A stretch of DNA of 18,989 bases, taken from JAFDVL01 sp043736395 (GTDB lineage: Bacteria > Acidobacteriota > Blastocatellia > RBC074). Shown here in pieces: positions 14,421 through 18,989 of the stretch (its first letter is position 1; each line of letters starts with the position of its first letter). Below the pieces are notes generated by a model. That model did not search any database and was not told the DNA's origin. It saw only the letters and a list, made by a program, of their open reading frames with translations. The stretch spans positions 1-18,989 of the forward strand of contig JAYTCQ010000312.1 of the NCBI GenBank assembly GCA_043736395.1, written 5' to 3'. The position numbers and the translations under genes are program-made.

Positions 14421-15908
14421 TTAGTTTTCATTTTCATCCGCCTTAGTTTCGTCATTATTTTCTTCTTCAGTTTCTTCCGCTACAGCGGTCTGAGCTTCAA
14501 CAGGTGTTTCAGCCTCAATTTCATTGGTTTCCGCGACAGCTTCTTCATTAACCGTCTCAGTTGTATCTGCTACTGCATCATCTACAACTGCTTCGTCAAC
14601 AGCCCCTTCCTGGGCTAAAGCTGCTTCGCGAACAGCGACAATTTCACCAACCATGGCCAGCATTTCTTCAGCGTCATCATAGCTGAGATCAAGCCAGTCG
14701 CAGAGATCATCTACATTGGCCGCGGCCAGTTGTTCAATCGTTTCGATGCCATGCTCAGCTAAAATCGCGGAGTCATTCGGAGTAATGCCTTCAATGAAGG
14801 TGACCGGGACGACTTCGGCGGTCAACATTTGCTCCATCTGATGAGCGATTTCACGCTTCATATCTTCTTCACTGCGGATGTCTATATCCCAGCCAACTAA
14901 CCGCGCAGCCAAACGAACATTTTGTCCACGCTTGCCAATGGCAAGACTTTGTTGTTCGGTGTCCACGGTGACTTGTAATTTTTTATCTTCAAAATCAAGG
15001 ACGGCGACTTTACTGACTTTGGCGGGAGATAAGGCATTAGCCGCAAAAATTGCCGGGTCTTCAGACCATTCAATGATGTCAATTTTTTCTCCACGCAGTT
15101 CGCGGATAATTGATTGAACGCGTGAACCTTTCATGCCGACGCAAGCGCCAACCGGATCAACATCGCGTTCATTGGAAACGACTGCGATTTTAGCGCGGTC
15201 GCCTGGTTCGCGGACTGCCGCCTTAATAACTACGGTTCCGTCGTAAATTTCAGGGACTTCCATTTCAAACAGGCGCTTGACCAATTCCGGATCGGTTCTC
15301 GAAACTTCAACTTGCGGCCCTTTGGCTTCGCGGTGAACGTCGTGAATCACGACGCGAACGCGTTCGCCCTGCGTAAAGGTTTCCGTGCGCGATTGTTGAT
15401 TTTTTGGCATTACGGCTTCCAGCCCGTTACCCATATCAATAATCATGCGCCCGCCTTCGAACCGTTTCACGAAGCCGTTAATTAATTCGCCGACTTTACC
15501 AATGTATTCTTCATAGACATTGTTGCGCTCAGCTTCACGGACTTTTTGGAGGATGATCTGCTTCGCAGTTTGCGCGGCAATCCGTCCTAAGTCTTCCATC
15601 GGACGAGGCATTTCCAACATATCGCCAGCCTCGACGCCTTCTCCGACTTCGTTGATGGCTTCTTCAAGAGACATTTCCACTGCTTCGTTCTCAATGGTTT
15701 CGACTACCGTTTTGATCGCATAAAGCTCAATCGTACCGGTGTCAGCATTGTAACGAGCGCGTAAATCTTCTCCGGTCTTGAATTGCTTACGCGCAGCCGA
15801 AACTACGGCGTCTTCAATTGCCGAGAAGATCACTTGTGAATCAATGTTTTTCTCTTTGCTGAGTGCTTCGATGTTTTGTGCAATGGAACTGGTAGCGTTC
15901 ATGATCAT
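14421..15908 (-). CDS. nusA: Transcription termination/antitermination factor NusA
   Basis: NusA binds RNA polymerase near the RNA exit channel, promotes pausing and intrinsic termination, and takes part in antitermination. Counting from a TTG at 15911 (496 aa), the RNA-polymerase-binding N-terminal domain spans 1-130. An S1 domain (about 138-205) follows, then KH1 with GMKGSRV (259-265) and KH2 with AIGKRGQNVRLA (324-335). A helix-hairpin-helix region (about 383-430) leads to a strongly acidic, Ala/Glu/Thr-rich tail (430-496). The start is uncertain: TTG 15911, ATG 15908 or ATG 15902; none has a Shine-Dalgarno sequence, and ATG 15902 gives MNATSSIAQNIEALS, which best fits homologues. It lies about 40 nt after rimP. 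Autoregulation through the terminator ahead of rimP is possible. Confidence 0.96.
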   Translation of the reverse strand: MIMNATSSIAQNIEALSKEKNIDSQVIFSAIEDAVVSAARKQFKTGEDLRARYNADTGTIELYAIKTVVETIENEAVEMSLEEAINEVGEGVEAGDMLEMPRPMEDLGRIAAQTAKQIILQKVREAERNNVYEEYIGKVGELINGFVKRFEGGRMIIDMGNGLEAVMPKNQQSRTETFTQGERVRVVIHDVHREAKGPQVEVSRTDPELVKRLFEMEVPEIYDGTVVIKAAVREPGDRAKIAVVSNERDVDPVGACVGMKGSRVQSIIRELRGEKIDIIEWSEDPAIFAANALSPAKVSKVAVLDFEDKKLQVTVDTEQQSLAIGKRGQNVRLAARLVGWDIDIRSEEDMKREIAHQMEQMLTAEVVPVTFIEGITPNDSAILAEHGIETIEQLAAANVDDLCDWLDLSYDDAEEMLAMVGEIVAVREAALAQEGAVDEAVVDDAVADTTETVNEEAVAETNEIEAETPVEAQTAVAEETEEENNDETKADENEN

Positions 15909-15950
15909 CAAAAGTAATAATTAATAGTTAAAGAGTCGAATGATTCCTCA

Positions 15951-16433
15951 TCAATCGCTCTGCTTGGTTATCGGTTCAATTTCAACATTGGCTTTGGCAA
16001 TCTGATCGAGTGGGAGGCGATACCGTTGACCTTTTTCGTCATCCAGCAAAGCTACCAAAGCTCCATCTTTATCTAAGCCAATCAAAGTGCCATGGAAGTT
16101 TCGTTGTCCATCCAATGGAGTTAATAATTTTATATGTGCTTGAAGACCGGCAAATCGTTCATAATCGGTAGGCTTATATAAGCCGCGATCTAATCCTGGA
16201 GAAGAAACTTCCAAAGTATAGTGGTAAGGAATCAAATCCTCAACATCAAGAATTAATCCCACCTGATCGCTGACCGCTGCGCAATCTTCATGAGTCACGC
16301 CACCGGGCTTATCAATAATTATCCTTAAGATTCCGTTGCTACTTCCGCCCACTAATTCGGCGTGAACGTACTCCAGTTCTTCGCGTAAAGCGACACGTTC
16401 GATAATTTCACTGATGCGCGGATCCAGACTCAT
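15951..16433 (-). CDS. rimP: Ribosome maturation factor RimP
   Basis: RimP assists assembly of the 30S subunit. The 160-aa product has the two usual domains: an N-terminal alpha/beta domain (1-85) with IIIDKPGGVTHEDC (38-51) and the hallmark EVSSPGLDR (75-83), then an SH3-like beta domain (about 88-155). It opens the rimP-nusA-infB-rbfA-nrnA operon, the widely conserved order. The ATG at 16433 lacks an obvious ribosome binding site. A terminator stands 45 nt upstream in the leader, so expression of the whole operon may depend on read-through. Confidence 0.95.
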   Translation of the reverse strand: MSLDPRISEIIERVALREELEYVHAELVGGSSNGILRIIIDKPGGVTHEDCAAVSDQVGLILDVEDLIPYHYTLEVSSPGLDRGLYKPTDYERFAGLQAHIKLLTPLDGQRNFHGTLIGLDKDGALVALLDDEKGQRYRLPLDQIAKANVEIEPITKQSD

Positions 16434-16478
16434 GCAAAGACAATAAAACTAACTTTTTATCAACTATAGCCTATAAGT

Positions 16479-16501
16479 AAAAAAGTGGGCATTGTGCCCA
16501 C
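16479..16501 (-). terminator. Intrinsic terminator in the rimP leader (possible attenuator)
   Basis: On the minus strand GTGGGCA, loop CAA and TGCCCAC make a perfect 7-bp stem, followed at once by six Ts. It points toward rimP and ends 45 nt before its ATG. No gene lies between it and the divergent kinase, so its only visible job is to stop transcripts entering the rimP-nusA operon. In Bacillus subtilis NusA limits its own synthesis through a leader terminator of the same operon; a parallel is plausible. Confidence 0.75.
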
Positions 16502-16516
16502 TCCATTAAACCGAGA

Positions 16517-16545
16517 ATGGTAGCTGAGTATTATGGATAAAGCAA
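16517..16545 (-). promoter_or_regulatory. Weak candidate promoter for the rimP operon
   Basis: On the minus strand TTGCTT (16545-16540), a 17-bp spacer and TACCAT (16522-16517) form a weak -35/-10 pair. Transcription would begin just before the leader terminator, which would then be almost at the 5' end of the transcript. This placement is tight, and a promoter further upstream is equally possible. The same spacer has a TATACT (16605-16610) on the plus strand that may serve the kinase. Confidence 0.25.
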
Positions 16546-16663
16546 GCGCGGTGTGATATTTAGAAAAGTATTGCTTTCCCGTAGCCGCTACCTATTTTTT
16601 CGTTTATACTTTGTTCACCCCTTATTTACCCCTTCATTGTCACAGACATTCAGGAGATGATCC

Positions 16664-18562
16664 ATGAAACGCTGCACCCGATGTTCAAGCGAAGTGTTAC
16701 GCCTTGCCGTATTTTGTCAAAATTGTCAGCATCCGAATTCACCCGATTTTGAAAGCCTGATCCATAAAACCCTGAATGAGCGCTTTCTAATTTACCGTTA
16801 TCTAAGCGAAGGCGGTCTCTCTACAGTTTTTGCGGCGATTGATCTACATCACGATATTCCCGTCGTCGTCAAAATTAGCGATCCGCGCCATCTCATCCAA
16901 ACTGAATTTAATTCGACCTCGGAGCTTGCCGACGCTCAACAATACTGGACAGAAATGAATGATCGCATGAAACGTGAAGTTGCGGCTCTGATGAATATTA
17001 ATCATCCTAATATCGTAAAGGTTTATTCATCGGATGCGATCTCTGACGATTTGCGATATGTCGTCATGGAATTGCTGCACGGACGCACGCTTCGTGACGA
17101 ATTAAACGCCAAAGGAAAGCTGTCATATCTTGAAGCTGGAAAAATTGCTGCCGAAGTGGCGCAAGGGCTGAAGCTGATTCATTCACGCGGGATTATTCAT
17201 CGCGATCTGACACCACGGAATATTTTTCTTTGTGATGAAGATTCCAGAGATAATCCGGCAGTAAAATTAATTGATTTTGGAATTGCCAGATTCCCGAAAT
17301 CTGCCGGCGTCCGAACCTTTACGCAACATGCGATTATGGCGGGAACCCCCGGATATGCTTCACCTGAGCAATCCCAAAATTTAATCGTTGATCATCGCGC
17401 GGATATTTATTCGTTGGGCGTGACGCTCTACGAAATGGTCACCGGTCAAAAACCTTTCGCCGGACGCAGTGCGACCGAAATCGCCTTAAAACAATTACGC
17501 GGAGAACCTGTACGCCCACGTGAGCTGGTTCCGGATTTACCTTTGCAATTTGAAGCATTAATTCTCAGAGCAATCGCACGCGAACCAAACACACGTCATA
17601 GCAGTATCGAAGAACTTTCAGCCGAGTTGCGTGCTATTACTTCACGCGTAGAAATTCCTGTTATCAATTCCATTGAGACGAAAGAACCTTCAGGCACAGC
17701 AGTATTTCAACTGCTCACGACAGGTTCAACGCCAGAACCAATCCCGGAAATTCTTCCGATCATCAATGCAGATGAAGTCGAAAAATCTGCGCCGCCGCAA
17801 CCAAAATTCTTTAGTCGTGTAGCTGCCATTGTCTTTTTTTTACTGACCAGCATTGCAGCAGTTGCCTGGTATCTGCAACCAGCACCTGCCTCAATCGCGA
17901 TGATTGAAAACAGCTTATCTCCGACTCCGACTGTCACGCCAACGCTGCGACCTGACGTCGTTGCTCCGCGCAGGTCGGCCCCGATCAAACCAGCAGCAGT
18001 TTCAGAAAATATCGAAAAGCCATTATCAATACTGGCAACTTTCGCTGAAGCCATTCGTCCTAAAATCCAGAAACCGATTGTCGAAAAATCTTCTCCACGG
18101 TTGATCCCGAAGCCAGCGCCTCCAGTAACCCCCACAATCCGCGCAGAAATTCCAAAGCCGTTGCCATCCATTCCAGAACCTACGCCGCGTCCGGCTCCAA
18201 CTCCGGTAATAGTAGAGGCAAAAACTTCGCCACCGCTTGATAATTCCGGTTGGAAGCGCCAGGAACAAGCGCCACGTCAGGTTGAAATCATTCCGCCAGC
18301 TGAACCAAAAGTTTTCTCGTGGCAAGGCCAAGTGAATGGCACGCGCGAAATTACGATGGAAATGCCCGGCACTCCCGGCAGCGTGGATATTCCTCAACCA
18401 TTCCGAAAACGTATCGGCATCATTGAACCTCCCAGCCCCAGCAATAAATGGCGTAAATTAGTCCTGCGCGTATTCGGCGACGGCGATGTTTCATTTGTCG
18501 TCCGCTGGATGCCCCGCCTTGATTTAAATACTAAACGTCAGGAATTGGTCCGCTGGAATTAA
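16664..18562 (+). CDS. Membrane-anchored Ser/Thr protein kinase with N-terminal zinc ribbon
   Basis: This 632-aa Hanks-type kinase phosphorylates Ser/Thr residues of unknown targets. It opens with a zinc ribbon CxxC-x10-CxxC (C4, C7, C18, C21). The kinase domain (about 41-325) has a glycine loop SEGGLSTVF (48-56), Lys70, Glu105 in helix C, the catalytic HRDLTPRN (Asp181, Asn186), DFG (204-206) and GTPGYASPE (227-235). HRDL without the usual Lys (HRDLKxxN) has Thr-Pro-Arg instead. After a linker one membrane helix (about 384-404) leads to a Pro/Thr-rich stretch (405-540) and a small C-terminal beta domain (about 552-622), not recognised, presumably outside the membrane. AGGAG lies 7 nt before the ATG. 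It diverges from rimP, and the last base triplet is part of an inverted repeat. Confidence 0.92.
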   Translation: MKRCTRCSSEVLRLAVFCQNCQHPNSPDFESLIHKTLNERFLIYRYLSEGGLSTVFAAIDLHHDIPVVVKISDPRHLIQTEFNSTSELADAQQYWTEMNDRMKREVAALMNINHPNIVKVYSSDAISDDLRYVVMELLHGRTLRDELNAKGKLSYLEAGKIAAEVAQGLKLIHSRGIIHRDLTPRNIFLCDEDSRDNPAVKLIDFGIARFPKSAGVRTFTQHAIMAGTPGYASPEQSQNLIVDHRADIYSLGVTLYEMVTGQKPFAGRSATEIALKQLRGEPVRPRELVPDLPLQFEALILRAIAREPNTRHSSIEELSAELRAITSRVEIPVINSIETKEPSGTAVFQLLTTGSTPEPIPEILPIINADEVEKSAPPQPKFFSRVAAIVFFLLTSIAAVAWYLQPAPASIAMIENSLSPTPTVTPTLRPDVVAPRRSAPIKPAAVSENIEKPLSILATFAEAIRPKIQKPIVEKSSPRLIPKPAPPVTPTIRAEIPKPLPSIPEPTPRPAPTPVIVEAKTSPPLDNSGWKRQEQAPRQVEIIPPAEPKVFSWQGQVNGTREITMEMPGTPGSVDIPQPFRKRIGIIEPPSPSNKWRKLVLRVFGDGDVSFVVRWMPRLDLNTKRQELVRWN

Positions 18563-18652
18563 GTTGTTCAATAAACTTCAGTTTGTTGAGGCTTAGCCAC
18601 GGAAATACACTTGCCAGTGGGATCAACAAACTGAAATTTATTGAATAACTTA
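18560..18652. repeat. Paired palindromes after the kinase gene (30-bp inverted repeat)
   Basis: Arms 18560-18589 and 18623-18652 match as reverse complements in 28 of 30 positions, with a 33-nt spacer. Each arm contains the AATAAACT/AATAAATT-TC-AGTTTGTT core. The left arm includes the TAA stop of the kinase. It has the same design as the element at 7098-7165 and shares its AAACTTCAGTTTGTTGA sequence. Confidence 0.9.
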
Positions 18653-18725
18653 ACACCCTAAAATCTAACTCACACAACAATTAGCATTCACCTCGAATAA
18701 TTCTCCGACAAAATCTGGAAGCCTT

Positions 18726-18868
18726 CCTCTATTACCGCTTTACATAGCACGTCCGAAAGGAGTCGGACGCAGAGGTTAGTTTGAAAAGATTCGATGTTGT
18801 TCGGAGATGAATCTCATAGCTGAGACTACGACCCCCCTTTTTGGTCCGTGTTCGCAGCTATGAGATTC
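18726..18868 (+). promoter_or_regulatory. Structured leader upstream of the right-edge gene
   Basis: The 288-nt spacer between the repeat and the next ATG holds two foldable modules. First, CCTCT (18726-18730) can pair with AGAGG (18771-18775), enclosing an upper stem GTCCGA (18751-18756) / TCGGAC (18763-18768). Second, GAATCTCATAGCTG (18809-18822) pairs perfectly with its complement at 18855-18868, with ACGACC and GGTCCGT extending the stem inside. A cis-acting RNA is possible. GGACGCAGAG resembles the 3' core of c-di-GMP-I aptamers (GGACGCAAAG), but the GGCAAA half is missing, so no class is assigned. Confidence 0.45.
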
Positions 18869-18940
18869 CTTCTCTTTGTCGCTCTTTTCGCTACCATTTC
18901 ACGATTAACACTTTATTACTTTCTTAAGGAGTAACTCACA

Positions 18941-18989
18941 ATGACCTCACACAAATTCACACGTTTGTTCTTCGCGTTAGCCGCCCTCA
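18941..18989 (+). CDS. Partial gene, N-terminus of an exported protein
   Basis: The window ends after 16 codons: MTSHKFTRLFFALAAL. A basic start followed by a hydrophobic run is typical of a signal peptide. AAGGAG (18926-18931) stands 9 nt before the ATG, a good ribosome binding site. The function cannot be told. The structured leader ahead suggests regulated expression. Confidence 0.7.
   Translation, partial: MTSHKFTRLFFALAAL

Noticed and set aside
18741..18780. c-di-GMP-I riboswitch
   Set aside because: Only GGACGCAGAG resembles the core; the GGCAAA half and the second conserved helix with its receptor are not seen, so no class was assigned.

Overview
The window looks like chromosomal DNA of a free-living, Gram-negative-type bacterium, most plausibly an Acidobacteriota member of the Blastocatellia kind. 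This is an inference from gene content (a PrkA kinase, a large DsbD, a membrane-anchored Ser/Thr kinase, the rimP-nusA-infB-rbfA-nrnA order), from the moderate base composition, and from the many short palindromic repeats in the spacers. No 16S or other phylogenetic marker is present to settle it.

Left part (1-4480): dsbD on the minus strand (thiol-disulfide transport across the inner membrane) diverges from prkA on the plus strand (AAA+ serine protein kinase/protease). The spacer between them has a perfect 22-bp inverted repeat, a good extended -10 promoter for prkA, and a leader of about 200 nt with a hairpin.

Middle left (4451-5492): about 1 kb of decaying DNA. It holds a short palindrome directly after the prkA stop, a nested inverted-repeat element, a small gene split by an in-frame TAG, a deleted remnant of a DUF2809 gene whose intact relative lies 1.4 kb downstream, and a clear intrinsic terminator.

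Middle (5493-10160): on the plus strand, an exported TPR protein, a DUF2809 membrane protein, a YdjM-type membrane-bound putative metal-dependent hydrolase, and an alpha/beta hydrolase that overlaps it by 4 bp. A convergent short-chain dehydrogenase follows on the minus strand, then a divergent cutC on the plus strand.

Right (10195-16433): a minus-strand information-processing operon, transcribed rimP, nusA, infB, rbfA, nrnA. It links ribosome maturation, transcription elongation/termination, translation initiation and nanoRNA turnover. An intrinsic terminator lies inside the rimP leader, suggesting attenuation of the whole operon. A zinc-ribbon Ser/Thr protein kinase diverges from rimP. After a further inverted repeat and a structured leader, an exported protein begins at the right edge.

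The most unusual structure is a family of short palindromes, often paired in inverted orientation, at the 3' ends of four unrelated genes: prkA, the DUF2809 gene, cutC and the kinase. In two of them the repeat supplies the last codons. This resembles a REP/REPIN system. No mobile-element gene, CRISPR array, tRNA or rRNA was seen.
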